From contig NZ_LOFH01000009.1 in NCBI RefSeq assembly GCF_001469215.1, positions 62,001 through 126,000 of the forward strand: a DNA stretch of 64,000 bases, in the 5' to 3' direction. Of this stretch, positions 38,497-48,792 are shown piece after piece. Under the pieces are notes generated by a model. The model was given only the letters and a program-made list of their open reading frames with translations, was not told the origin of the DNA and searched no databases. Numbering within the stretch: position 1 is the stretch's first letter; each line of letters opens with the position of its first letter. The translations under genes and the position numbers were made by a program. The DNA is from Pseudoalteromonas sp. H105 (GTDB lineage Bacteria > Pseudomonadota > Gammaproteobacteria > Enterobacterales > Alteromonadaceae).

Positions 38497-40857
38497 ATGA
38501 CGCTTGAGAGAACAGATCGAGTCGAAATCCCGGTGTTGGCATTGCGCGATGTTGTGGTGTATCCGCACATGGTAATCCCGCTTTTTGTAGGCCGCGAAAA
38601 ATCCATTAAATGCCTAGAAGCAGCCATGGATAAAGATAAGCAAATTTTTCTTGTTGCGCAAAAAGACGCAACTGTCGATGAGCCTGAGCAAGACGACATA
38701 TATCGTGTTGGTACAATTGCGACTGTCTTACAGTTGCTTAAGTTGCCAGACGGTACGGTAAAAGTACTGGTTGAAGGTATACAGCGCGCAAAATTAGAAG
38801 ATTTCGTTGATAATGATGATTTCTTTGTAGCGAATGCTCAGTTTATCAGCTCTGATGAAATTGATGAGCAAGAGCAAGATATTTTCATCAGCAGTGCAAT
38901 CAGCCAGTTTGAAGGTTATGTAAAGCTAAACAAAAAGATTCCACCAGAGGTATTAACCTCTGTGAGTGGGATTGATGAAGCACCACGTTTGGCCGACACC
39001 ATGGCGGCGCATATGCCCCTTAAAGTGCCTGAAAAACAAAAAGTACTTGAAATCGCGAATGTAACTGAGCGATTAGAGTATTTAATGGCATTAATGGAAG
39101 GTGAGATAGACTTACTGCAAGTTGAGAAAAAAATTCGTACCCGCGTTAAAAAACAGATGGAAAAATCGCAGCGTGAGTACTACCTAAACGAGCAAATGAA
39201 AGCCATTCAAAAAGAGTTGGGCGAACTTGATGACGTGCCTGATGAATTCGAAGCCCTTAAAAAGCGTATTCAAGAATCAGGCATGAGCAGCGATGCACAA
39301 GAAAAAGCCAATTCTGAATTAGCTAAATTGAAGATGATGTCGCCAATGTCGGCTGAGGCCACCGTTGTACGCTCATATATTGATACGCTTATTAATGTTC
39401 CATGGAAAAAGCGCTCTAAGGTGAAAAAGGACCTTGCTGGCGCGCAAAAGATTTTAGATAGCGATCATCATGGTCTTGATAAAGTAAAAGAACGCATTAT
39501 TGAATACCTCGCGGTTCAACAACGTACCAATAAGCTTAAAGGTCCAATCTTGTGTTTAGTAGGTCCTCCTGGTGTTGGTAAAACCTCACTAGGTCAGTCG
39601 ATTGCTCGCTCAACAGGTCGTAAGTATATTCGTATGGCGTTAGGTGGCGTACGCGATGAAGCTGAAATCCGCGGGCATCGTCGTACTTACATTGGTTCTA
39701 TGCCAGGTAAATTGATTCAAAATATGAGTAAAGTGGGCGTCAAAAACCCATTATTCTTATTGGATGAAATTGATAAAATGTCGTCAGATATGCGTGGCGA
39801 TCCAGCATCAGCATTGTTAGAAGTACTCGATCCTGAGCAGAACAGCCATTTTGCTGATCATTATCTTGAAGTCGATTACGATTTATCCGATGTCATGTTC
39901 GTTGCTACATCAAACAGCTTTAATATTCCAGGTCCGTTATTGGACAGAATGGAAGTGATTCGACTTTCTGGTTATACCGAGGACGAAAAACTTAACATTG
40001 CCAAAGAGCATTTGATTCCTAAGCAAATTAAACGCAATGGCCTAAAAGACAACGAAGTTGTCATTGAAGACAGTGCTATCGTGGGTATTATTCGCTATTA
40101 CACTCGAGAAGCGGGTGTGCGTAATTTAGAACGAGAAGTGTCTAAATTATGCCGTAAAGCGGTTAAAAATATCCTGTTAGAAAAAGACACCAAAGTAGTC
40201 ACAATTGATGAACAAAACCTTGAAGAGTTCTTAGGTGTGCAACGCTATGATTATGGTAAAGCTGAAGATGGAGACCGTATTGGTCAAGTGACGGGTTTAG
40301 CATGGACAGAAGTCGGTGGTGACTTATTAACTATCGAATGCGCGGCCGTGCCAGGTAAAGGTAAATTAAGTTATACCGGTTCATTGGGCGATGTGATGCA
40401 AGAGTCGATTCAAGCAGCGATGACGGTGGTGCGTAATCGTGCTGATACTTTCCGTATTAATAGCGACTTTTACGAAAAGCGTGATATTCATGTTCACGTG
40501 CCTGAAGGAGCAACACCAAAAGATGGTCCGAGTGCCGGTGCTGCCATGGTAACTGGTTTAGTATCCAGTTTAACTGGTAATCCCGTGCGTGCTGATGTGG
40601 CCATGACAGGTGAAATCACATTACGTGGTGAAGTGCTGCCAATTGGTGGCCTTAAAGAAAAATTATTAGCGGCGCATCGCGGTGGTATTAAAACCGTTAT
40701 TATTCCAAAAATTAACGAACGTGACTTAAAAGAGATCCCTGACAATGTATTGGCAGGCCTTGATATTCACCCAGTTACATGGATTGATGAGGTTTTAAAA
40801 TTAGCACTTGTACACCCAGTTGAAAGTTTTTCAGTCGAAACGCCTAAAAACCAGTAA
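38497..40857 (+). CDS. lon: ATP-dependent endopeptidase La
   Basis: Lon degrades misfolded and regulatory proteins. I choose ATG 38497 (preceded by GAAGAG) over an ATG seven codons upstream, because the product then aligns residue for residue with E. coli Lon: Walker A GPPGVGKT starts at residue 356, and the catalytic dyad falls on Ser679 (DGPSAGA) and Lys722 ([10 protein letters not shown]), the same numbers as in E. coli. Domains: N-terminal substrate domain (1-305), AAA+ module (about 310-580), S16 protease domain (590-780). 786 residues, complete. Confidence 0.97.
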   Translation: MTLERTDRVEIPVLALRDVVVYPHMVIPLFVGREKSIKCLEAAMDKDKQIFLVAQKDATVDEPEQDDIYRVGTIATVLQLLKLPDGTVKVLVEGIQRAKLEDFVDNDDFFVANAQFISSDEIDEQEQDIFISSAISQFEGYVKLNKKIPPEVLTSVSGIDEAPRLADTMAAHMPLKVPEKQKVLEIANVTERLEYLMALMEGEIDLLQVEKKIRTRVKKQMEKSQREYYLNEQMKAIQKELGELDDVPDEFEALKKRIQESGMSSDAQEKANSELAKLKMMSPMSAEATVVRSYIDTLINVPWKKRSKVKKDLAGAQKILDSDHHGLDKVKERIIEYLAVQQRTNKLKGPILCLVGPPGVGKTSLGQSIARSTGRKYIRMALGGVRDEAEIRGHRRTYIGSMPGKLIQNMSKVGVKNPLFLLDEIDKMSSDMRGDPASALLEVLDPEQNSHFADHYLEVDYDLSDVMFVATSNSFNIPGPLLDRMEVIRLSGYTEDEKLNIAKEHLIPKQIKRNGLKDNEVVIEDSAIVGIIRYYTREAGVRNLEREVSKLCRKAVKNILLEKDTKVVTIDEQNLEEFLGVQRYDYGKAEDGDRIGQVTGLAWTEVGGDLLTIECAAVPGKGKLSYTGSLGDVMQESIQAAMTVVRNRADTFRINSDFYEKRDIHVHVPEGATPKDGPSAGAAMVTGLVSSLTGNPVRADVAMTGEITLRGEVLPIGGLKEKLLAAHRGGIKTVIIPKINERDLKEIPDNVLAGLDIHPVTWIDEVLKLALVHPVESFSVETPKNQ

Positions 40858-41068
40858 AAAACCTAAAAAAAGTGCATCAAAGGGCTTTTCAAATCTAGAT
40901 GGTATGATAAGTTAAGCACTGGTTTTCAAGCCTAGGCCTTATGTGGCCTAGGCTGAAGAAAAAATACAATCGTACGAGCATGAAATAGTTTGCTCCAAAT
41001 TTTCAAAACAGTGATGTTAGTTTAAAAAACAATCGCTCTTGATAATAACAATGAAAGAGGATGATATT

Positions 41069-41344
41069 GTGAATAAATCTCAATTAATCGATCAAATCGC
41101 AGCTGACGCTGACATTTCTAAAGCGGCTGCTGGTCGTGCACTAGATTCATTCATCGAGTCTGTATCTGGCGCTCTTAAAGATGGCGATTCAGTAGCATTA
41201 GTAGGTTTCGGTACTTTCTCAGTACGTGAGCGTGCTGCGCGTTCAGGCCGTAACCCACAAACTGGCGAAACAATTCAAATTGCCGCAGCGACTATCCCAG
41301 CTTTCAAAGCCGGTAAAGCGCTTAAAGATGCATGTAATAGCTAA
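41069..41344 (+). CDS. hupB: DNA-binding protein HU-beta
   Basis: HU bends and compacts DNA as a dimer. The start is GTG 41069, with an AAAGAGGA ribosome binding site; upstream in-frame codons have no family match. The product (91 residues, [20 protein letters not shown] at the start) has the conserved [22 protein letters not shown] arm, here split as GFGTFSV and GRNPQTGE. It follows lon as in E. coli and has its own terminator. Confidence 0.95.
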   Translation: MNKSQLIDQIAADADISKAAAGRALDSFIESVSGALKDGDSVALVGFGTFSVRERAARSGRNPQTGETIQIAAATIPAFKAGKALKDACNS

Positions 41345-41433
41345 TTATTGTTTTCAATGAGTTAGTTTTGGTAGTTAAAGAAGCTCGTCGCTTTTTAGCA
41401 CAAACAGCTATCTTTATCGCCAACAGCTTCAAG

Positions 41434-41467
41434 AAAAAAAGCGTATCTGGTAAGATACGCTTTTTTT
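41434..41467 (+). terminator. hupB terminator
   Basis: A 14-bp A/T-flanked stem with core GCGTATC/GATACGC and a run of seven T, about 90 bases after the hupB stop. Confidence 0.88.
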
Positions 41468-41514
41468 ACATGAGCTAGGCGATTTCTGCCTCAGAATAGA
41501 ATAGAGATAAATAA

Positions 41515-43419
41515 ATGCTTGAGAAAATCAGAGAAGGCTCGCAAGGCCCGGTAGCCAAAGTTATTTTAGGGGCAGTGATTTTATCTTTTGCTTTAGCGGG
41601 GATCGGTGGTTACTTAGGTCAAACCACAGAGCAGCCTGTTGCTGAAGTAAACGGTATTAAAATTAGCCAAACAGAATTTAGCCGTGCTTATCAGAATGAG
41701 CGTAATCGCTTAGAACAGCAGTTTGGAGAATACTTCACGCAAATCGCTGCTGATCCAAATTATATGGCGCAAATTCGCCAAGGTGTCGTTGATCGCCTAG
41801 TACAGCAAGAGTTGCAAACACAACTAGCCAACGAGTTAGGTCTTCGTGTAAGTGATGAAAGCGTCAAAAAAGCAATTTTAGAATTGCCATACTTTCAAAT
41901 AGGTGGCCAATTTAGTAACGATCGCTACTTACAAGTTATTCGTCAAATGAACTACCAGCCAGATGCGTTTCGTGAGTTTCTTCGTGAAGACATGACACGC
42001 AGTCAACTTATTTCAGCTGTGGCTGGAACTGATTTTGCGCTTGATAACGAGTTAGCAAGTGCTGTCGCACTGCAACAACAGACCCGTGCTATTGATTATG
42101 TAGTGCTTAGCAAAGAGTCGCTTCAAGAAGGTATTGAAATCGGTGAGCAAGAAATAGCTGACTACTATGACCTAAACACGTCGCAGTTTATGGCGCCAGA
42201 ACAAGTATCTGTTAGCTATATTGATTTAAATGCAGCGAATTTAGACTTGCAAACTAATGTTAGTGAAGAGCAAGTAAAAGCTTACTACGAACAAAGTAGT
42301 GCGCAATATTTAGAGCCAGAAAAACGTCGTGTTTCTCATATTTTAATTGATAACAGTGAAGATGATGATGCGGCTAAAAGTAAAGCGGAAGACTTGTTAA
42401 CACAACTTCAGCAAGGGGCCGATTTTGCTGCATTAGCGCAGTCGTCTTCTGATGATATTGTGAGTGGCGAAATGGGCGGCGATTTAGATTGGATTGAACG
42501 CGATATGATGGATCCAGCGTTTGAAGATGCAGCCTTTGCACTGAATGCAACGGGGGATTTTTCTGATGTGGTTGAATCTGAATTTGGTTATCACATTATT
42601 CAACTAACTGATATTCAAAGCCAGCAGACTAAAGCTTATGATGATGTAAAGGCGGATCTACGTACTGAACTTGAACAAACAGAAAAAGTAAATGCATTTT
42701 ATGAGAAGCAGACTCTAATGAGCGAAGTCGCATTTGAAATGTCTGATAACTTAGTGGACGCAGCTGAAGTTGTAGATGTAGACGTGTCAACAACACCACT
42801 GCTAGTCCGTAATGCGCTACCTGAGCCGTTAAATACTCCGGCGGTACTGAGTGCAATATTTTCACCCGATGTACTTGAAGATGGTATGAACTCAGAAGTT
42901 ATTGAAGTGGCTGATGAGCGTGTAGTAATTGTGCGTGTTAATCAATATGTACCAGCAGCTACAAAACCATTGACAGATGTGTCAGAGCAAATCAAAGCCC
43001 GCTTAGTAAGCCAAAAAGCATCGGAGCTAGCTAAAGAAAAAGCGACTGAATTATTTGCAGAAATAACATCAGGTAAAAGTTTAACAGCGCTTGCATCCGA
43101 GCAGGGTTTAGAGCTTCGTAATGAAGATGCACTCACCCGACAAGCTTATACCGTGTCTCCTGCAATTGTTCAGCAAGTGTTTAAAATGGCTCACCCATCA
43201 GGCAGCCCTGTGGTTGAAAACGTTGAGCTTAATAATGGTGATGCTGCAATTGTTGCACTTAAATCAGTGACTAATGGTACTGTGCAAGGCGAAATTGAAG
43301 CACAGCAAAAGCAGAATATCACGATGACTCAAATCAATAAAAACTACATGGTGTTCATTGATGCTTTGAAGGCTAAAGCAGAATTAAACATACCAATAGC
43401 GCAAGCCGCTGCTGAGTAA
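41515..43419 (+). CDS. ppiD: Peptidyl-prolyl isomerase / periplasmic chaperone PpiD
   Basis: PpiD is an inner-membrane-anchored chaperone near the SecYEG exit. The 634-residue protein has a short cytoplasmic N-terminus (MLEKIREGSQGPVAKVILG), one membrane helix (about 15-35), a SurA-like N-terminal chaperone domain (about 40-200) and a parvulin-type domain (about 265-365, with RRVSHILI, GGDLDWIERDMMDPAFEDAA and FGYHIIQLTD). Family members often lack isomerase activity, so the chaperone role is the safer claim. It ends the tig-ppiD block. Confidence 0.95.
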   Translation: MLEKIREGSQGPVAKVILGAVILSFALAGIGGYLGQTTEQPVAEVNGIKISQTEFSRAYQNERNRLEQQFGEYFTQIAADPNYMAQIRQGVVDRLVQQELQTQLANELGLRVSDESVKKAILELPYFQIGGQFSNDRYLQVIRQMNYQPDAFREFLREDMTRSQLISAVAGTDFALDNELASAVALQQQTRAIDYVVLSKESLQEGIEIGEQEIADYYDLNTSQFMAPEQVSVSYIDLNAANLDLQTNVSEEQVKAYYEQSSAQYLEPEKRRVSHILIDNSEDDDAAKSKAEDLLTQLQQGADFAALAQSSSDDIVSGEMGGDLDWIERDMMDPAFEDAAFALNATGDFSDVVESEFGYHIIQLTDIQSQQTKAYDDVKADLRTELEQTEKVNAFYEKQTLMSEVAFEMSDNLVDAAEVVDVDVSTTPLLVRNALPEPLNTPAVLSAIFSPDVLEDGMNSEVIEVADERVVIVRVNQYVPAATKPLTDVSEQIKARLVSQKASELAKEKATELFAEITSGKSLTALASEQGLELRNEDALTRQAYTVSPAIVQQVFKMAHPSGSPVVENVELNNGDAAIVALKSVTNGTVQGEIEAQQKQNITMTQINKNYMVFIDALKAKAELNIPIAQAAAE

Positions 43420-43435
43420 GTTTTAGTCATCTTAT

Positions 43436-43460
43436 AAAAAACGCCGAAAGGCGTTTTTTT
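43436..43460 (+). terminator. ppiD terminator
   Basis: Stem AAAAAACGCC/GGCGTTTTTT with a GAAA loop, 16 bases after the stop. Confidence 0.9.
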
Positions 43461-43887
43461 ATGCCTGTAAATTAATGAATATTTTACTTATGAGTTAAAT
43501 GGTGTGTTTATTAGCATGATATTAAAGACAGTGTATTGTGTGATGGCTAGCTTAGTTAAGAACTGAGTTTATATAGTCTACCCAATTGAAGAGCGCGGTA
43601 TAGCCATATAAGAAAGCGAAGTTGAGTTAAGCCTGTAATTTAAGAGTTCTCTAAGAGTTTTTTAAAGGTGTTTATCAGGGTTGTTAGGTTTTGTTCGCTA
43701 AAAATATAAAATGGGCTAGCAAGCTTTCTAGGAGGCTTAATGGGTGGGGGGAAATTTGTTGACCTTTGCGGATTAAAATTTGTTCAAGCTAGGGGTGGTT
43801 TGATCGCGGCGCGAGGTTTGTAACCTAGTGGGCTAAGTCAAAACCGAGCAATAAAGAGCAAATAGCCCCTAGCCAGAACCCGAAGGG

Positions 43888-43986
43888 CAGCGCCTGTTTG
43901 GCATTGAAGCTGCGTTATCGCCTATTTATGGGGAATAACCACACCACATAGGCACTGCCTTGCCTAAATACCAAACAGACTGCTGT
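43888..43986. repeat. Inverted-repeat-rich non-coding element
   Basis: The arms GCAGCGCCTGTTTGGCATT and, on the other strand, GCAGTCTGTTTGGTATTT are inverted copies about 60 bases apart. Inside, CGCCTAT pairs with ATAGGC. Immediately to the left another inverted pair (CCTAGTGGGCTA, about 43834, with TAGCCCCTAGC, about 43863) occurs. No protein frame is convincing anywhere in 43461-44146. It looks like a dispersed structural repeat of the REP or MITE kind; I cannot name the family. Confidence 0.45.
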
Positions 43987-44048
43987 AAATTTAACCTTGA
44001 AAGGTAAACAGACCCTAGTGTAGTAAAAAACAGCAAAGTATGTGCTCA

Positions 44049-44103
44049 CACCAACCCGCAATAATGCTAAATCAGTTTAGGATATTAAACCTGACGCTAA
44101 CGG
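44049..44103. repeat. Partial second copy of the MITE at 28497
   Basis: Starting CACCAACCCGCAATAATGCT, this stretch matches the left part of the 28497 element over about 55 bases, with a perfectly shared block TTAAACCTGACGCTAAC. The left terminal repeat has drifted (CACCAACCCGC against TACCAATTCGC), and no right end is found, so it is a decayed or truncated copy. Confidence 0.7.
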
Positions 44104-44146
44104 CGTTAAAAATTTCTTATTTAAAACAACTAAATGACAATAAACA

Positions 44147-44179
44147 AAAAAGCCTCATCAAATTAATGAAGAGGCTTTT
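44147..44179 (-). terminator. deaD terminator
   Basis: Stem AAAAGCCTC/GAGGCTTTT with a 14-base loop, 25 bases downstream of the minus-strand deaD stop. Confidence 0.7.
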
Positions 44180-44203
44180 AGCATATTAGCTTAAATAACT
44201 ATA

Positions 44204-46024
44204 TTAGTTAGATGTAAAGCTAACCGGACGACGTTCTTTACGAGGACCGCCACGCTTATCACCGCGTTGGTTGTCTTTGTTAAAGCTACGTTTTTTGTCA
44301 CCACTTGGACGCTCAGAGCGTTCTGCACGAGGCTCAGCTGGACCTTGGTCTTGTGTCAGTGTCATACCCATTGGGCGTTTACAAATAAACACTTTTTGGA
44401 AGTGATCAAGGACATCTTTAGGCATGTTTTGCGGTAATTGTACCGTACTGTGACTGTCATGCAGACGAATGTCACCAATGAACTTGCTTGAGATATCAGC
44501 TTCGTTAGCGATTGCGCCAACAATGTTCTTAACTTGAACACCATGCTCACGACCCACTTCGATACGGTATGTATCCATAGGACCTGCATCACGGCTATTG
44601 CGCTCGCGAGGTTTACGCTCAGCGCGCTCACCACCACGTTCGTTACGACGACCACGATCACTGCGCTCATTGCGAGGGTTGCGTTCATTACGTTCACGAG
44701 GCTGAATTTTAACTTCTTCAACTTTAATTGGTGACTGTTGCTGTGCTAAACATAGTAATGCACCCGCTAAATCTTCAGGGGCAAGTTCAAGCTTCTGGGC
44801 CATGTTAGCAGCTACGTCGTTAAAGAACGTAATGTCTTTATTTTCAAGTGCTAATGTAAGCTTTTCTTGTAATGCATTGATTCGTTTTTCTTCAACAATT
44901 TTAGCTGTTGGTAATTCAACCTGAGCGATTTCAGATTTAGTATGACGAATGATATTTTTAAGTAAATAACGTTCATTATGCTTAACGAATAAAATTGCTT
45001 TACCAGTACGACCAGCACGGCCTGTACGGCCAATACGGTGAACGTAAGCTTCAGAATCTTGTGGAATGTCATAGTTGATAACTAAGCTTAAGCGGTCAAC
45101 ATCTAGACCACGAGCTGCTACGTCTGTTGCAATTACAACATTTAGCATACCGCTTTTTAAGCGATCAACTGTGCGTTCACGGGCTTGCTGGTTCATATCA
45201 CCGTTAAGTGGCGCAGCAGAGAAACCTTCGCGCTCTAATAATTCAGCAAGTTGTACTGTATCGTTACGTGTACGTACGAAAACAATAGCACCTTCGTACT
45301 GCTCAGCTTCTAAGAAACGAACGATTGCTTTGTTTTTATGTACATGGGCATTCCAAAACACTTGTTCAACTGAAGATACAGTCGAGTTACGCGCAGAAAT
45401 ATGAACCTGTTCAGGATTATTCATATATTTGCTGCTGATGTTTTGAATTTGCTTAGGCATTGTCGCAGAGAAAAGACATGTTTGCTTTTCGCGCGGCGTT
45501 TTTTCCATGATGTTTTCAACATCATCGATAAAGCCCATGCGTAACATTTCATCGGCTTCATCAAGCACTAGCGCTTGCAGAGCGTCAAACTTGATTGTGC
45601 CACGGTTAATATGGTCGATTAGTCGACCTGGAGTAGCAACAATGATTTGAGCGCCACGACGAAGTGCGCTTAATTGAATGCTGTAACTTTGGCCACCGTA
45701 TAGTGCTAATACTTCAACACCACGAGTACCTTTTGCATATTGTTCAAATGCCTCAGCAACTTGGATCGCAAGCTCACGGGTAGGTGTGAGTACAAGGATC
45801 TGTGGCTGTTTCACAGACGGGTCAATATTGTTTAGTAATGGCAGTGCAAATGCTGCTGTTTTACCTGTACCCGTTTGTGCTAGTCCCAGTACGTCCTTTC
45901 TTTCTAGCAATAACGGTATACATTGAGCTTGGATTTCAGATGGTGTCTTGTAACCCAACTCTTCAACTGCTTTCAAAATTGCAGGAGAAAGATTTAAAGA
46001 TTCAAACGTGACTGGTTCTGACAT
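44204..46024 (-). CDS. deaD: ATP-dependent RNA helicase DeaD/CsdA
   Basis: DeaD (CsdA) is the cold-shock DEAD-box helicase active in ribosome assembly and mRNA decay. The 606-residue protein has the Q motif (FESLNLSPAILKAVEELGY, SEIQAQCIPLLL), Walker A AQTGTGKT near residue 50, the DEAD box LDEADEML, SATMPKQ, and HRIGRTGRAGR in the second RecA domain. A basic Arg/Glu/Asn-rich linker (about 445-490) leads to the DbpA-type RNA-binding domain (about 492-565, YRIEVGREHGVQVKNIVGAI), then a basic tail. This domain order and the family alignment select DeaD over RhlB, RhlE or SrmB. In E. coli deaD follows nlpI; here it does not. Confidence 0.95.
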   Translation of the reverse strand: MSEPVTFESLNLSPAILKAVEELGYKTPSEIQAQCIPLLLERKDVLGLAQTGTGKTAAFALPLLNNIDPSVKQPQILVLTPTRELAIQVAEAFEQYAKGTRGVEVLALYGGQSYSIQLSALRRGAQIIVATPGRLIDHINRGTIKFDALQALVLDEADEMLRMGFIDDVENIMEKTPREKQTCLFSATMPKQIQNISSKYMNNPEQVHISARNSTVSSVEQVFWNAHVHKNKAIVRFLEAEQYEGAIVFVRTRNDTVQLAELLEREGFSAAPLNGDMNQQARERTVDRLKSGMLNVVIATDVAARGLDVDRLSLVINYDIPQDSEAYVHRIGRTGRAGRTGKAILFVKHNERYLLKNIIRHTKSEIAQVELPTAKIVEEKRINALQEKLTLALENKDITFFNDVAANMAQKLELAPEDLAGALLCLAQQQSPIKVEEVKIQPRERNERNPRNERSDRGRRNERGGERAERKPRERNSRDAGPMDTYRIEVGREHGVQVKNIVGAIANEADISSKFIGDIRLHDSHSTVQLPQNMPKDVLDHFQKVFICKRPMGMTLTQDQGPAEPRAERSERPSGDKKRSFNKDNQRGDKRGGPRKERRPVSFTSN

Positions 46025-46185
46025 TAATACGCCTCAACGAATTTAAAGAGGCGCGCATTGTATAGGAAATACGAGGCAATTGCTTGTATAAATTACAACT
46101 AATTTGTATGTGATTGATGTTGGTGAAAATTTAATCAGTTTAATTTTTAGTCAAACCAAACTGATTAACAAGTTCGAAACATAGT

Positions 46186-46449
46186 TTATTTATAAAGGCC
46201 CAGGTTTTCTTTAGCGTAGGCCTCAAATTCAGTGAACCCACCGATGTGTGCTTGGTCAACAAATATCTGTGGCACGGTTGGGCAAGGCTTTCCTGCGGAT
46301 TGCTCTAAGTCTGCTTTACTAATACCTTCTTTGATTATATCAATGTAACGGTATTTAAAATCATCGCGTTCATTTGCTAGCTTTTCAGCAACGTCTTTTG
46401 CGCGAACACAAAAAGGGCAGCCTTCACGGCCAAAAATTACAGTTAACAT
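46186..46449 (-). CDS. grxA: Glutaredoxin 1
   Basis: GrxA is the glutathione-dependent thiol-disulfide reductant of ribonucleotide reductase and other targets. The 87-residue protein has the active site GCPFCVRAK (Cys11-Cys14 type), the cis-proline TVPQIFVDQ and the GG motif HIGGFTEF. It aligns with E. coli Grx1 (85 residues) over the full length, including NERDDFKYRYIDI. It is upstream of deaD on the same strand with a 161-base gap. Confidence 0.95.
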   Translation of the reverse strand: MLTVIFGREGCPFCVRAKDVAEKLANERDDFKYRYIDIIKEGISKADLEQSAGKPCPTVPQIFVDQAHIGGFTEFEAYAKENLGLYK

Positions 46450-46586
46450 ATCGCTCTCCTCGATTTAGTGTTCATGTATGGTAGCGAATTTTAAAAATAA
46501 AAACAGTGTATAAAATCGATTAGTTAATTCTATTTAAATGATGGGCATGCATAGGTTTAAAGTCTTGAACATGCCCATTAATGTGA

Positions 46587-48665
46587 TTAGAAAGTAAGGC
46601 TAAAACCGATTGAAGGGCGCATTTCAAAATCGTCATCATTTTCTTTGATTATTAAGTCATTTGTCGAGGCTATTTTCTGATAATCTAAATCTATGCTACT
46701 GACATTACTTTGGCCGTAAGCATTCATCAGCTCTAAAATTAAATGGCCATCCAATCCAAAGAATTTTGTTTTACGCTCGAAGCGAATATCAAGGCGATGA
46801 TACACATCAAATCGTTCGGAAAAAGGGTCACCATATTCAGGTAAAAAGCGTCCTTGGAAGTCTGGGTTTTCTTTAACACCAATGATAGGTGTATAAGTTT
46901 GTCCGCTGCGTGCAGTAAAGTTAAAACCGCCTTGCCATTTTTCACTGATCTGATAATTGAACACCATATTCACGACTAATGGTGTGTCAGCATAGTACTG
47001 ACGAGTTATGTTCTGTCGCTCATCAGTACGCTCACTTTTTGCATAACTCAATGCTACCCAACCATACCACTTGTCTGTTTTATTTTTGTTGATCAATAGA
47101 TCAACACCGTAAGCGCGTCCGGAAACATCGTTGCTGTAAAGAATCGCGGCGTCAGGGTAGTCATTTAATGCTAATGGTAAATCGTCCATGGTTTTGTAAT
47201 ACCCTTCAACGGACCATGTCCAATCGCTTGCAAGCTCCTGAGCAAAACCTAGGCTACTATGCTTTGATGTTTGCGAACGTAAGTTAGGATTGCCTTGTTC
47301 AGGTATTAGGTAATCAACATCTTGCATTCGGTTGTAATGACCATATTTGGCGTTGATTCTGTTTCTGTCATTTATAAAGTAGGTAAACGCAAGGCGCGGC
47401 ATAACAAAATTTTCATTGGTGTAATCATTGCTCTGGTATTGAACACCCACTTCACTTTGCCATTGGTCATTGATATCCCAAATATGTGTAGCGCCGAAAA
47501 AATATGTGTCGAGCGCGAGGCTATCTTTACCTTTGATCCGGTCGCCTTTATTTAAATCGCAGTCGGGGTCTAACTCCGTGCAAAGGTATTGAAAACTGTC
47601 GTAACGGTAAGTCGTCTTATTATCAAAATAAGCGGCATCAAATATGAATTGTTGAGTTTTGCTAATACGCCAATTTAAACGTCCTTTATAGGTGAGTTGC
47701 TTTTCTTGCTCTTCTTCAAAGAAGCCATCACTCAAGGTGGCGCGTTTGGCGTACTCTAATCGTCCTGAATGATCGAGTGAGCCAATACCCAAACGTAAAC
47801 TGAATTTTTTATTGAAGTGATCCCATAAAACACTTTGGCTGGTAAACTCACGAATGAAATCAGCATCACCCTGATATTCCGGGGTTTTTAGAGATAACTC
47901 AGCGCGCTGATTGAAACCGGCTGCCACTGAATCTTTAGCCCCTGTAAATGAAAAGGTAAGTGTATTTTTTTTGTTTATATCCCATATCCACTTCCCTTGA
48001 TAGTCATGGTCATCGGGTGGCTCATTAATAGTAACGCCACTGGGTTCACCATCCTCATTTTCAAGTTCTTCACCCTTTGAGAAAAATAGCGGTAAAGTGC
48101 TTTTGCGCCCTGATAAATAAAATGCAGTGTTCTCTGTCAACTGACCTTCTATGAACACACCGGCATTAAACATTGTAAAATCAAGCGTGGTTGTGATTGG
48201 TTGATACTTAGGGTTACGCAGTGATACATCAAACACAGCACCTGTGGCATTACTATAGCCGGAGCCATAGCCTGCAGAGTAAAGCTGAAAATCTTGAATG
48301 ATGTATTTGTTAAAAATAGAGCTGCCAAAATCATGGAAAATATAGCCAGCAGGCATAAAATCAACTTCAAATAAGTTGTCCTCAGGTGATGAGCCTCTTA
48401 CCGCCGGTTCACTCATTGAGCCACCTGCAGCAATAACACCGGGCAGTGCAAAAACAGCGCGCAGCGGGTCGCCCATAGCGCCAGGCATCGTGACAAGTTT
48501 TTCTGTATTTTCCGTTATTTCACTGGCGATGCTACTGCGTTTATATACAACGTCAATGTGTTCTATTGTATGTGCTGATTTATCAGTATTTGCTTGTGTT
48601 AAAAATGGCAAACAAAGTGCAAGCGGTGTTAAGCGAAAAAGCGAGTGCAATGGGTTGGCTATCAT
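46587..48665 (-). CDS. TonB-dependent outer-membrane receptor
   Basis: A 692-residue outer-membrane receptor for active import, energised by TonB. I place the start at ATG 48665, with a GGAAGAA ribosome binding site and a normal signal peptide (about 1-26, cleaved near TQA). The plug domain (about 45-160) includes LPGVIAAGGSMSEPAVRGSSPEDN and FQLYSAGYGSGYSNATGAVFDV. The rest is a typical 22-strand barrel with alternating aromatic residues, ending in Phe (IGFSLTF). No siderophore or vitamin marker is visible, so the substrate is unknown. A TlpA-like thioredoxin lies directly upstream in the same orientation, about 127 bases away. Confidence 0.88.
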   Translation of the reverse strand: MIANPLHSLFRLTPLALCLPFLTQANTDKSAHTIEHIDVVYKRSSIASEITENTEKLVTMPGAMGDPLRAVFALPGVIAAGGSMSEPAVRGSSPEDNLFEVDFMPAGYIFHDFGSSIFNKYIIQDFQLYSAGYGSGYSNATGAVFDVSLRNPKYQPITTTLDFTMFNAGVFIEGQLTENTAFYLSGRKSTLPLFFSKGEELENEDGEPSGVTINEPPDDHDYQGKWIWDINKKNTLTFSFTGAKDSVAAGFNQRAELSLKTPEYQGDADFIREFTSQSVLWDHFNKKFSLRLGIGSLDHSGRLEYAKRATLSDGFFEEEQEKQLTYKGRLNWRISKTQQFIFDAAYFDNKTTYRYDSFQYLCTELDPDCDLNKGDRIKGKDSLALDTYFFGATHIWDINDQWQSEVGVQYQSNDYTNENFVMPRLAFTYFINDRNRINAKYGHYNRMQDVDYLIPEQGNPNLRSQTSKHSSLGFAQELASDWTWSVEGYYKTMDDLPLALNDYPDAAILYSNDVSGRAYGVDLLINKNKTDKWYGWVALSYAKSERTDERQNITRQYYADTPLVVNMVFNYQISEKWQGGFNFTARSGQTYTPIIGVKENPDFQGRFLPEYGDPFSERFDVYHRLDIRFERKTKFFGLDGHLILELMNAYGQSNVSSIDLDYQKIASTNDLIIKENDDDFEMRPSIGFSLTF

Positions 48666-48792
48666 ATTTCTTCCATGGTCGTGAACAAATGTAATTGCCA
48701 CGTATGATAGAGATAAAACGCGTATAAATGCTTAGAAAAGTGTTGGTGAATTGTACCTAAATGTAGGTGGGTGTTACAAAATATTACGTGCT

